Assembly (NCBI GenBank): GCA_016788865.1
Contig: JAEUSB010000075.1
Coordinates: 19,066 to 83,065 of the forward strand
Direction: 5' to 3'
Length of the DNA: 64,000 nucleotides
DNA from: Leptospirales bacterium
GTDB taxonomy: Bacteria; Spirochaetota; Leptospiria; Leptospirales; Leptonemataceae
In this document: positions 34,455 to 42,521 of the stretch, piece after piece
Layout of the letters: every line of letters begins with the position of its first letter
Position numbering within the stretch: position 1 is the first letter of the stretch
Made by a program: the position numbers and the translations under genes
The notes under the pieces: generated by a model
The model's database searches: none
Seen by the model: only the letters and a program-made list of their open reading frames with translations
What the model was told of the DNA's origin: nothing

Positions 34455-35347
34455 TGCGGAATCCGCTTGAGTTCGCGGTGAAGCGTTTCAACAGCCTCGG
34501 GGAGACGAATCCCCAGCGCAAGCAGCAGCGAATCCTCCATGCGAAAGATCCGCGACTCTCTTCCGGCCCGCGTCAAAGATATCCCCGGTAAGCCCAGCAA
34601 TCCCGCATTGCCACCAAAACTTTCCGAAGAGCGCAACGGCGTAAGAATCATGTCCGGATTTGCGCCTGCTATCGCTTCCGCAGTGAGGGGCTTGAATCCG
34701 GTAAAAGACTTCATTACATTCTCCCCCCCGGCGAGACCGATCAGCGAGTCAACAGCGGTTTCGCGACCTGCAATGAACACGGACCCCGGTCCTCGACCGT
34801 AAACAAACAGAATCCTGGGCTTTCTCTTCAGGGCTGATTTGCCAATCGAGGCCTGCAGGGAGTCCATTCGCGTCTTAAACAGGGCAACAAGTTCCTTTGC
34901 CCTGGCATCACGGCCCACAATAGCACCAACCTTTTCGATTTTGTCTGCTACACCATCGACCGAGTGCACTTCCCTTAGGATAGAGACACTGACACCGGCC
35001 GATCGAATCTGTTCAATCACGGGTGGAGGTCCCGCATCTTCAGTGCCTAGAATCAGGCTGGGCTTTAGAGATAGAACCCCTTCGGCGGAAAGCGATCGTT
35101 GATAACCAACCTTCCTGGTGTTAGCGGCAGCTGGCGGAAAAACAGAAGTGGTGTCTGTGCCAACAATAGAATCGCCCACACCAAGGGAGTATAGTATTTC
35201 GGTAATGGGTCCGTTCACCGACACAATCCGCTGGGCATTGGGCGCGGCCTGAAGGAAAGAGACCAGAGGCAAAGCCACAAGCCCCGCGAACACTCCCAGC
35301 CTTTTGAATCTTGATCTCGTTGACGTTATGCGATGAAGTAAATCCAT
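34451..35347 (-). CDS. hmuT: Periplasmic heme-binding protein HmuT-like
   Basis: 298 residues. A signal peptide (LGVFAGLVALPLVSFLQAA) precedes a class III binding protein (RIVSVNGPITEILYSLGVGD, KVGYQRSLSAEGVLSLKPSLI). The YQRSLSAEG segment corresponds to the tyrosine-containing heme site of HmuT/ShuT proteins. It hands heme to the HmuU permease. ATG 35347 has AGGA 8 bases upstream; an in-frame TTG at 35353 overlaps the preceding stop. Confidence 0.92.
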   Translation of the reverse strand: MDLLHRITSTRSRFKRLGVFAGLVALPLVSFLQAAPNAQRIVSVNGPITEILYSLGVGDSIVGTDTTSVFPPAAANTRKVGYQRSLSAEGVLSLKPSLILGTEDAGPPPVIEQIRSAGVSVSILREVHSVDGVADKIEKVGAIVGRDARAKELVALFKTRMDSLQASIGKSALKRKPRILFVYGRGPGSVFIAGRETAVDSLIGLAGGENVMKSFTGFKPLTAEAIAGANPDMILTPLRSSESFGGNAGLLGLPGISLTRAGRESRIFRMEDSLLLALGIRLPEAVETLHRELKRIPQ

Positions 35348-35349
35348 TC

Positions 35350-35889
35350 TCAATTCCTGGTTATAGTCACGTTCGAAATATTGGCTCCTTGACTCCCCGT
35401 ATAAAAGCCGACGAGAAATGACCCGGCTGCGGTAAAAGTCAGAGTACGATTCGTACCGGGATTGGCATTGTTACCTCCACCGATAGACGGCATTGTGACG
35501 CTCGCGGCCGGGGCCGAATCAAGATTTGCGGGACAGCCTGCCACAGTTGCACCAAAGCTCCCGGCTCCATCCGCAGGTACGTAGTTGTAGTTGGTGACAG
35601 TCCAGGTTTGCCCGGCCGGAACACTGTTGAATTGCAGGTATTGAGCAAAGTGGTCGCGAAATTCAGTGAAAACCGCTTCCGTGGAGCCGGACGGGATCTT
35701 TGGAACCTTGGCACCCGTGCTTCCATTCCATGTAATCATGCACGTGGAGGCAGACGAGGTGTTCCTTGGGCCCGCCGAAGCCGCAAGCAGAGCCAGGACC
35801 ATTGTCTGGTCCGTTTGGGTCTTCTCCGGCAGGAGAAGCGCACAATTCACGAAAGCCAGGATACAAAAGAACAAAAGGGATCTGAGCAT
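35350..35889 (-). CDS. Iron-regulated-type lipoprotein, unknown
   Basis: 179 residues from ATG 35889, with a GGAGG Shine-Dalgarno. The signal peptide ends FVNC (LLFFCILAFVNC). The mature N-terminus EKTQTDQTMVLALLAASAG closely resembles that of the lipoprotein at 41607. The remainder is Gly/Ser/Asn-rich with two cysteines and predicted strands (TLTFTAAGSFLVGFYTG). It lies between the TonB receptor and hmuT in the heme operon, so a surface or periplasmic heme-binding role is plausible but not shown. Confidence 0.75.
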   Translation of the reverse strand: MLRSLLFFCILAFVNCALLLPEKTQTDQTMVLALLAASAGPRNTSSASTCMITWNGSTGAKVPKIPSGSTEAVFTEFRDHFAQYLQFNSVPAGQTWTVTNYNYVPADGAGSFGATVAGCPANLDSAPAASVTMPSIGGGNNANPGTNRTLTFTAAGSFLVGFYTGSQGANISNVTITRN

Positions 35890-35929
35890 GGTTGCCTCCC
35901 GGGCCACAGAGGCCTCGCTGCCACCGTAT

Positions 35930-35944
35930 TGATACTGAGTCTCA
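35930..35944. promoter_or_regulatory. Fur-type 7-1-7 operator, site B left
   Basis: TGATACTGAGTCTCA, with halves TGATACT and TGAGACT. It is identical to the site at 42387 and lies 41 bases upstream of the lipoprotein ATG at 35889, inside the heme operon. This suggests an internal promoter. Confidence 0.6.
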
Positions 35945-35959
35945 AAGTCAATAAATATA

Positions 35960-35980
35960 TGAGATTGCGTCTCTATCTCA
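35960..35980. promoter_or_regulatory. Fur-type overlapping palindromes, site B right
   Basis: TGAGATTGCGTCTCT (35960-35974) overlaps TGCGTCTCTATCTCA (35966-35980) with a 6-base offset, the tiling seen at Fur-type operators. It is more degenerate than site B left. Confidence 0.45.
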
Positions 35981-36035
35981 ATTAAGCCAGGAGCGAGTCT
36001 CCCCAACTCTCCCCAACAGGAAGCCAGACGATCCC

Positions 36036-38240
36036 TCATCGGATCAAGTCCAGTGGCCGACTTGATTCAAACTGTGGCTGGAGGTGGCGGTCCTGCGCCG
36101 GGTCAGCAGCTTTGTAAGCTGCTCGCAAGCCAAAGTAATAGTATCGGGGACGCTGAGGATTTCTAGCTACATCATAAACATCAAGCAGGTTGGAAACCCC
36201 GGCGAATAGTTCGTAGTTTTCAAACGTCCGCGAGTACACACGCAAATCGAGCTGGTTCCTGTAGGCGTTGCGAAGGATGTAGCCCTGGCGCGGAAAATCG
36301 GGGTTTTTTTCAAAGAGAAGGAACTCCTGACCTCTCGCAAGAGCGACTAACGCTGCATTGGGATTGTACGTTATCCCGCCACGATTTCCCAGGGTGTAGA
36401 CGGCCTGCTTTTGATACCAGTATGCTTGCGTGCCAAAAACGGAAGCTCGCAGTTCAAATCCAAGCTTGAGCGGCTTGTACTGATAGCCTACTCGGAGTGT
36501 GCCGCGATGCTTTGAGCGACCTTCCAGCGGAATTCCCTGGTCCATGTCTCGAGTGTCTGTTAGGGTATACCCCGCTCCAAAAGTCCAACCATCCAAAACC
36601 TGGACATCCCCCATCAGTTCAGCACCGCGCGTGTAAGCTTGTCGAATATTGGTGGTTTGGTACTTTGTAAGTTCCGCACTTCCCTGAGTAAGGCGGACAA
36701 AATCGATAAGGTTTGTGATTCGGTTATAGAATACGTTGACCGACGTGTATACCCAACTCATGGGCTCATACTCCGCCCCGGCGTTGTAATTTCGCGATCT
36801 TTCCGGCTTCAAGTCAGTATTTCCAACCACTTCGTAGCCGACGCCCGGATTTTGAAAGGTAAGATACAGATCCTTAAATGAGGGCGCACGGTATCCAGCA
36901 CCAGCACTAGCCCGCAGCTTCAGCTGCGAAGTTGGATCCACACGAAAAGCTAGCTTAGGAGTTGTCTGCGAACCAAACTGCGAATCTTGCTCAACCCGTA
37001 CTCCCGGGACAAGGACCATCTTTCTTGCGGAAGACAAACTCCACTCGTCCTGAAGAAACGCCGCCATTCTGTGACGATAGGCATAATTGTTCCTCACACG
37101 GGGGGAAATCAGCTCCTCTACAATTCCGTCTGCGCCCACTGTGGTAAAGTGATCGTGAAAGAACGCGTAGTCTAGCTGAGATCGAAACTCGTGGGCCCGC
37201 TCGTCTTGATTTGAAACCGAATCTCCTAACTCCGTACCTCGGTGATCTTGCTTGATTTCATCAAAGAATCGGGAATAACCATAGCTGGCTCGCACTGATC
37301 CTCCGTCAGAAAGAGCGTAAACAGGGGCCAATCCGCCTGCAAAATCATGGGATTTGTTGTACCGATCCACAATCTGCCTTGGAGGCGCAACATCCACTCG
37401 GCTTTCATCGAGGTAGCGATAGGTCAGGTTGGTATTGAGTGCAAGGTTTTCCGTTAAGCGATATTGTCCGGTGTTTCCAAAATTCAGGTCGCTGTATGCC
37501 GGCCCGGTTGTCCCTTCAAGCGCTGCAATCCTGTCGGAATCAAAAAGTGGAAGGTAAGCGGGACCAAGCTGTTGCGTCAATCGCGTCGTTCTGGTGATTG
37601 GAGTGAGGTCATATCCGTCGCTGCGGTGCCAGCCCGCCGTAAAGTTATTACTCGCGAAATCACTATTGATCCCAACAAACGCAGACGTACTGGTTTCGTT
37701 TCCCGTGCCAAAATTTGCTCTGCGTCCCGTACCAAAAGTTGTGATTACCTCGGCCTCAACCGGCCTGCGTGAAGTTCTGGTAATGATGTTTATCACGCCG
37801 GCGATTGCATCCGATCCGTACAAGGCAGACGAGGCACCTTTGACGATTTCGATGCGCTCAATCTCCTCAGCCTTGATACGCGTTAGATCAGTGGCATTAT
37901 CAAGGCGACCGACCACACGCTGCCCGTTAACCAGGATCAAGGTGTATTGTGGGTCGAGTCCCTGCAATTGCAAGAACCGCCCCCGAATGCCCGCGCGAAT
38001 CTCAACACCTGCTTGATTCTCAAGCGCCTCCGCCAGATTCTCGGATCCACTGTCGAGAATCTCTTGTCTGGTGATGACTTCCGTTTGAGCCACAGAATCC
38101 CGGGAGCTGCGTTCCCGACGCTCTCCGGTTACAACGACTTCATTGCCTTCCTGGTCGTACCTCAAACTGGGCTGAGCGACAATCTCAAATGAGGCTAACG
38201 CGAGCACTGTCGCGCACCGGCGATTTCGCGCGAAACTCAA
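36036..38240 (-). CDS. TonB-dependent heme/siderophore receptor
   Basis: 734 residues. A signal peptide (ATVLALASFEIVAQ) leads into the plug domain (EVITRQEILDSGSENLAEAL, LVNGQRVVGR, RIEIVKGASSALYGSDAIAGVINI) and a 22-strand barrel ending in LLDVYDVARNPQRPRYYYFGLRA, close to the canonical last-strand region. A TonB box (EVVVTGERR) lies near the mature N-terminus. Context with HmuY, HmuTUV and heme oxygenase indicates heme or hemoprotein uptake through the outer membrane. It starts with TTG 38240, which overlaps the stop of the HmuY-like gene (TTGA). Confidence 0.93.
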   Translation of the reverse strand: MSFARNRRCATVLALASFEIVAQPSLRYDQEGNEVVVTGERRERSSRDSVAQTEVITRQEILDSGSENLAEALENQAGVEIRAGIRGRFLQLQGLDPQYTLILVNGQRVVGRLDNATDLTRIKAEEIERIEIVKGASSALYGSDAIAGVINIITRTSRRPVEAEVITTFGTGRRANFGTGNETSTSAFVGINSDFASNNFTAGWHRSDGYDLTPITRTTRLTQQLGPAYLPLFDSDRIAALEGTTGPAYSDLNFGNTGQYRLTENLALNTNLTYRYLDESRVDVAPPRQIVDRYNKSHDFAGGLAPVYALSDGGSVRASYGYSRFFDEIKQDHRGTELGDSVSNQDERAHEFRSQLDYAFFHDHFTTVGADGIVEELISPRVRNNYAYRHRMAAFLQDEWSLSSARKMVLVPGVRVEQDSQFGSQTTPKLAFRVDPTSQLKLRASAGAGYRAPSFKDLYLTFQNPGVGYEVVGNTDLKPERSRNYNAGAEYEPMSWVYTSVNVFYNRITNLIDFVRLTQGSAELTKYQTTNIRQAYTRGAELMGDVQVLDGWTFGAGYTLTDTRDMDQGIPLEGRSKHRGTLRVGYQYKPLKLGFELRASVFGTQAYWYQKQAVYTLGNRGGITYNPNAALVALARGQEFLLFEKNPDFPRQGYILRNAYRNQLDLRVYSRTFENYELFAGVSNLLDVYDVARNPQRPRYYYFGLRAAYKAADPAQDRHLQPQFESSRPLDLIR

Positions 38241-38875
38241 AACAAAACCTCGGCCCAGCGCAATCTGGGGAAGCCGGATGTGCCCGTGGAATTATAGTAG
38301 TCCAGCATTTGGAACTTGTAGTATTTCGCCGGCGTTTCGCCGGACCGGACGATGTAAACATCTGGCTTTGCCGAAAGAATGTGGGTGTTCTCGTCATAGT
38401 TGTACCAATCCGCGAGCAGTGAGTTCCCGGTGAAGGTCACAGCTGCGCCACCCGCAGCCGATCCAGAAACGTTTGTATCAACCGTGAATACGCAGGTGCT
38501 TCCCAGACCGGAAACGCTCGTTACGTTTGCGAGGTTCGTCTGCCCTGTTCGGCAAACGGCCGCGTTTCCAGAACCCGAGACGCCTCCGTTTGATCCAATC
38601 TTGAAGCGCTGAAACCGAAGCTCCCATGCATTGCTCGTTCCGGTGACAGCACTGCCCGTTGCAAAATCACACTGCGTCCATGCAGTCGAACTACTTGCGT
38701 CAACTTCCCCGGTAAAGCTCCCGGGCGATCCTGTGCTATTGCATGCGCCACCCTGCGAACTCGCCACCAGGGCCAGGAACAGCTGATCTCGCTCGTAATC
38801 TCCCTTCTTGTCGTAGAGGCAAGAAGCGAAAAGTGACATCAGCAAGAAGCTCAGTATTGCACGCGTGGCCATCAT
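38237..38875 (-). CDS. HmuY-like heme-binding lipoprotein
   Basis: 212 residues from ATG 38875. The signal peptide ends SLFASC, a lipobox. HmuY-family segments are AWELRFQRFKIGSNGGVSGS, DVYIVRSGETPAKYYKFQML and DYYNSTGTSGFPRLRWAEV. HmuY proteins bind heme at the cell surface and pass it to the TonB receptor, here encoded by the next gene with overlapping stop and start. It is the first gene of the leftward heme operon, with the Fur-like site C directly upstream. Confidence 0.82.
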   Translation of the reverse strand: MMATRAILSFLLMSLFASCLYDKKGDYERDQLFLALVASSQGGACNSTGSPGSFTGEVDASSSTAWTQCDFATGSAVTGTSNAWELRFQRFKIGSNGGVSGSGNAAVCRTGQTNLANVTSVSGLGSTCVFTVDTNVSGSAAGGAAVTFTGNSLLADWYNYDENTHILSAKPDVYIVRSGETPAKYYKFQMLDYYNSTGTSGFPRLRWAEVLF

Positions 38876-38917
38876 CGTGGCCAACCCTGCAGACGAGTCC
38901 GGCAGGGCAAGCACAAT

Positions 38918-38938
38918 TGAGATTGACTCTCAGTATCG
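38918..38938. promoter_or_regulatory. Fur-type operator, site C (bidirectional)
   Basis: TGAGATTGACTCTCA (38918-38932) overlaps TGACTCTCAGTATCG (38924-38938). It lies in the 82-base gap between the HmuY-like gene (leftward) and the ankyrin-heme oxygenase genes (rightward), so it could control both transcripts. Confidence 0.6.
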
Positions 38939-38957
38939 TTCTCAATAAGTCGGCAGA

Positions 38958-39674
38958 ATGGCAGGAAACCCCCGATTCGAAACCATCCTGATCCTGGCGT
39001 TGCTGCTGGGATCAGGATGCTCCTCAGCTCTGCACGATGCGGTTCGGCGCAATGAAGTCGAGGAGGTGAGACTACTTCTCGATGAAGGAGCCAATGTCAA
39101 TGGAACAGAAAATGGGCGCACGGCCCTTCTTGAAGCAGCACGTGTGAATGACGTATCGATTGCCAGATTGCTCGTGGAATCTCGCGCGAACGTGGAATCT
39201 TCCGAACGCCGGGATGGCCAGGTATTTGCTACGCCGCTGTTCTACGCTGTGAGCTGGGGAAACGCTGACATGACGGCACTGTTAAGAAGCGCCGGAGCCA
39301 GGCTCGATGCGCGCGGCTGGCAAGAAATGACGCCGCTGATGGAGGCGGCGCGCATGGGCCATGCCGAGCTCGTGCAATACCTTATCGCTAATGGCGCCCA
39401 GGTTGACGCAATTGATCTATTGGGCAGGACACCACTCCTCTGGGCTGCGATATCTGGACGGGCTAATTGCGTGACCCTCCTGCTTGCCTCCGGAGCCGAT
39501 CCGGATTGGAAAGATCTGTCCGGAAAAAGTGCGCTGGCCTACGCCGTGCAAATGAATCGGCGCGATATCGTGGAAAAACTGAAGAAGGGTCCTCCAGAGC
39601 CTGAAAAGCAACCAATTCCAGAGAAAACTGAAAAGACAAATAAGCACAACCCAAAGGAGAAATCACATGAATAA
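38958..39674 (+). CDS. Ankyrin-repeat lipoprotein
   Basis: 238 residues. The signal peptide ends with a good lipobox (LLLGSGC). About five ankyrin repeats follow (for example LHDAVRRNEVEEVRLLLDEG and TPLMEAARMGHAELVQYLI), then a Lys/Glu/Pro-rich tail. It is probably anchored to a membrane facing the periplasm and binds a partner protein. The last codons overlap the heme oxygenase start by eight bases, so the two are translationally coupled. Ankyrin proteins are known next to catalases in some bacteria; pairing with heme oxygenase is less usual. Confidence 0.88.
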   Translation: MAGNPRFETILILALLLGSGCSSALHDAVRRNEVEEVRLLLDEGANVNGTENGRTALLEAARVNDVSIARLLVESRANVESSERRDGQVFATPLFYAVSWGNADMTALLRSAGARLDARGWQEMTPLMEAARMGHAELVQYLIANGAQVDAIDLLGRTPLLWAAISGRANCVTLLLASGADPDWKDLSGKSALAYAVQMNRRDIVEKLKKGPPEPEKQPIPEKTEKTNKHNPKEKSHE

Positions 39675-40347
39675 GAAAATTTCACTACGCCTGCGCGAAG
39701 AATCACAAGATCAACACAGAGATGCGGAAGGCTCGGGCTTCATGCGCTGTTTTATAAAAGGCGCTTTGGATCGCGGAACCTACGCACACTATCTTTCAGT
39801 ATTAAAAGTTGTTTACGATTCGTTGGAAAAACAAATCGAATCCAGAAAAGATCATCCCGCCGTAAGACCGGTGCGGTTCACAGAGTTGTATCGCAGCAAA
39901 TCTCTGGAAGCAGACCTGGCTTTCTTTGGCGAACCCGGCACAGGCCAGAATAGCCGGGCCGGAAAGGTTTACGTCGATCGGATTGCTGAAGTGGCAAGCA
40001 ATGCACCATACCTTTTGTCCGCGCATGCGTACGTTCGCTACCTGGGAGATCTTTCCGGAGGGCAAATACTGAAACGAATCGCCCAGAAAATGTTTGATCT
40101 CCAGGAAGGCGTGGGCAGTGCTTTCTATGAATTCCCTGCCGTGACCGACATCAATGGATTCAAGAACGGTTTTCGTGAAGCCCTGGACAATCTGCCAGTA
40201 AGCCCTGAGGAAGCGGACGCCCTGGTAAGAGAGGCATCCACGGCCTTCTCGCTAAACCAGAAGGTATTTGCGGAGCTTGAACCGGTTCTGATTGCAGGGA
40301 TTGGACAGGAACGTTTTGCAAGTGCACAGAAAGAAACAGCGCACTAA
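39667..40347 (+). CDS. hmuO: Heme oxygenase
   Basis: 226 residues. The proximal heme ligand is H17 in DQHRDAEGSGFMRCFIKG. The distal-helix signature is YLGDLSGGQILKRIA. It opens heme to biliverdin, carbon monoxide and ferrous iron, releasing iron from imported heme. It sits divergently from the heme uptake operon and downstream of the shared operator region. Leptospira is known to use heme oxygenase for iron. Confidence 0.95.
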   Translation: MNKKISLRLREESQDQHRDAEGSGFMRCFIKGALDRGTYAHYLSVLKVVYDSLEKQIESRKDHPAVRPVRFTELYRSKSLEADLAFFGEPGTGQNSRAGKVYVDRIAEVASNAPYLLSAHAYVRYLGDLSGGQILKRIAQKMFDLQEGVGSAFYEFPAVTDINGFKNGFREALDNLPVSPEEADALVREASTAFSLNQKVFAELEPVLIAGIGQERFASAQKETAH

Positions 40348-40362
40348 ATAGAATAGACTGTA

Positions 40363-41574
40363 ATGCAAGGAATCGCCGAACCCAGAACACAGAGCCTCCT
40401 TTCCAGACTTCCGGGTTCCGCAGGCCTGCTTTTCCTGGCGATGTTGCCCACCACCATGCTCGTACCGCTACAAACGGAAATCATGGGGAAACTTTCCGGG
40501 ACACCGCGGGAAATGGCGCTGTTTACAAGCATCGCCATGCTCGGAATGGTTCTGCTTTCGCCGCTGGCCGGCTATCTTTCTGATCGCTTTCGCGCAAGAC
40601 GAGCGTTCGTAGTTGCATTCAGCCTTGCGAACGCCTGCACGTTTCCCCTGATATCTCTGGCACCAACGCTGCCAATCCTGCTGGTCGCACGGTTCCTCGA
40701 AGGTGGAACCGCCGCCTTCGTCATCGGAACCTTGATGGCCTGCGCCGAGGATCGCGAACGAGCCGAACCGCAGGGCAGACGGGGGCTCGCAATGGGAATC
40801 TCCGGAATGATGCTGGGTCTTGGCGCCGCCCTGGGCATGCCGATCGGCGGAATCATTGGTCGAGGCAACTGGCACTTTGCCGCGTATGCGGCCTCAGCTC
40901 TCATGATGGGAGTTGCAATTCTTGCAATCTCTCTGCGGGATCAGGTTACACAGCGAGAAAGGAGCAACTTCACTTCGATTCTAACGCTTCTGCAGCATCC
41001 GATTGCATTGATTCCGATTTGCTTCGCGTTTGTAGATCGATTCGTTGCAGGATTCCTGGTTGGGCCATTCACCTGGCGACTCCGCGATGAGTTTGGGCTG
41101 GATCCGGCGCAAGCCGGGCGTATGCTCGCTTACGTGATGCTGCCCATGGTACTCGGTGCCATTCCTGCAGCCGTAGCCGCGCGCAAGCTAGGTGCTGTTC
41201 GCCTCGTTCTGGTCGGCTCTATCATTTATGCAGTCTTCATCGGCGTATCAGGAACACTACAATCCGCCGAATCAGTGCGCTTAACGTTGTTGATAGCCGG
41301 ACTTGGTGCAGGTTTTCTCTATTCGCCGTCAATGGTTCTTGCAGGAAGATTAGCCCCGGATGGTCTAACGGCAACTGCAATGTCCTTGTATGTTGGCATT
41401 GGTTCTCTCGGGTTTCTCCTCGGACCGTTAGTCGGCGTTGAGATCAGAACTTTTCTCGATCGGTCGCTTCAGGAGAATCAGTTTGCGGCCCTTTCCTGGA
41501 CCATGGGTAGCGCGGCACTCATCCCTACCATCTTGCTCGCAGTCTACTGGCGCAGGCTGCGAGCTCTGGAGTAG
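40363..41574 (+). CDS. MFS transporter linked to heme oxygenase
   Basis: 403 residues with about 12 helices. The motif between helices 2 and 3 is GYLSDRFRARRAFVVA, and the second half carries LVGPFTWRLRDEFGLDPAQAG. It starts 15 bases after the heme oxygenase stop, so they share an mRNA. It may export biliverdin or import/export iron chelates; this is inference from position. Confidence 0.85.
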   Translation: MQGIAEPRTQSLLSRLPGSAGLLFLAMLPTTMLVPLQTEIMGKLSGTPREMALFTSIAMLGMVLLSPLAGYLSDRFRARRAFVVAFSLANACTFPLISLAPTLPILLVARFLEGGTAAFVIGTLMACAEDRERAEPQGRRGLAMGISGMMLGLGAALGMPIGGIIGRGNWHFAAYAASALMMGVAILAISLRDQVTQRERSNFTSILTLLQHPIALIPICFAFVDRFVAGFLVGPFTWRLRDEFGLDPAQAGRMLAYVMLPMVLGAIPAAVAARKLGAVRLVLVGSIIYAVFIGVSGTLQSAESVRLTLLIAGLGAGFLYSPSMVLAGRLAPDGLTATAMSLYVGIGSLGFLLGPLVGVEIRTFLDRSLQENQFAALSWTMGSAALIPTILLAVYWRRLRALE

Positions 41575-41579
41575 GAGGC

Positions 41580-41592
41580 CCCGGAGACCGGG
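41580..41592 (+). terminator. Short hairpin after MFS gene
   Basis: CCCGG (41580-41584) and CCGGG (41588-41592) with an AGA loop lie just past the MFS stop, between convergent genes. No T run. A weak candidate. Confidence 0.3.
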
Positions 41593-41606
41593 ACTTCCCG
41601 CCGCAG

Positions 41607-42332
41607 CTAGAAGTTACTTCGTGAAGAGACTACGATGCGCGCCGCGTTGAAGCTGGCTGTATTGCTGAATCGATAGAATGCCTGACCAAGGGTAAGCGTA
41701 TTGGTGGAAGCATCCGCCCAGGAATTATAGTTGAGAACGGCGTTCCCCAGAGTCAGACCCGAGCGCGAAGAACAATTCGCGCCATTCGTACCGGTGTACC
41801 AGACGACGATTCGCGGACCAACACCCGCCCCGGGAATTGCCTCATAACAGATCTCCTGGTTTGTGCTTCCCGTCGCGAAGATATTCGGTGTATTCACCCC
41901 CACGCCAGCCGGAGCAGCCGGATCGTACTGCACGGTTGCGGCGTTTCTCAAGAAGGTAAAGCTATCGGTGGCTCCAGCCGACTTTCCGGCCACAACCGCA
42001 TACTGGCCCGCCTGGAAAGTACTGCTTGAGGTGGGAGCAGAAGAATACCCAAGGAAGATGTAACCGAATGCATTCGATGCAGGAACGTTAATACCCTGAA
42101 TCGTGAAGAATCGCCCAACCCCTGCGGAAGGCGAACACAGAGGCAGGTAAGTTGTGTTCCCCGATCCAAATGAAACGACATCCGTCGTGCACTGAGTCGA
42201 ATCGGTGCTGTTTGCCGCCGCAATGGCCAGAGCCATCAGCATCGTGTTGTCGGTTTGCTCTTCCTTTTCAAGGCCGAGCAGGTTGCAGGCTGAGAAGGCT
42301 GCTATCAGAACTAAGATAGGTAGGAATTTCAT
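41607..42332 (-). CDS. Lipoprotein with heme-operon-type leader
   Basis: 241 residues from ATG 42332 with a GGAGG Shine-Dalgarno, and the lipobox FSAC. After the cysteine it reads EKEEQTDNTMLMALAIAAAN, very like the lipoprotein at 35350. The body is Gly/Ser/Thr/Asn-rich with four or more cysteines and no recognised domain. Two Fur-like sites lie 55 to 105 bases upstream. It is convergent with the heme oxygenase-linked MFS gene. A role in heme or metal capture is likely from regulation, not shown by sequence. Confidence 0.75.
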   Translation of the reverse strand: MKFLPILVLIAAFSACNLLGLEKEEQTDNTMLMALAIAAANSTDSTQCTTDVVSFGSGNTTYLPLCSPSAGVGRFFTIQGINVPASNAFGYIFLGYSSAPTSSSTFQAGQYAVVAGKSAGATDSFTFLRNAATVQYDPAAPAGVGVNTPNIFATGSTNQEICYEAIPGAGVGPRIVVWYTGTNGANCSSRSGLTLGNAVLNYNSWADASTNTLTLGQAFYRFSNTASFNAARIVVSSRSNF

Positions 42333-42386
42333 GGTTCCCCTCCAAAATTGCGAGAATCCGGCGCTTCCGCCGGTCGGACCAGATTT

Positions 42387-42407
42387 TGATACTGAGTCTC
42401 AATGTCA
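42387..42407. promoter_or_regulatory. Fur-type operator, site D left
   Basis: TGATACTGAGTCTCA (42387-42401) overlaps TGAGTCTCAATGTCA (42393-42407) with a 6-base offset. It lies 55 bases upstream of the lipoprotein ATG at 42332. Confidence 0.6.
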
Positions 42408-42422
42408 AATATGTACTGCAAT

Positions 42423-42437
42423 TAAGACTCAATCTCA
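42423..42437. promoter_or_regulatory. Fur-type operator, site D right
   Basis: TAAGACTCAATCTCA is a third copy of the palindrome in the same gap, 36 bases from the first copy. Phased double sites like this also occur at 35930-35980. Confidence 0.5.
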
Positions 42438-42521
42438 ATTAGATCGAGAAACAGAGACCTCCTGCTGTCAAACGAACCGGATCCTCAACGCGTAGACATT
42501 CGCGGAACTTGGGCAGTTCTT

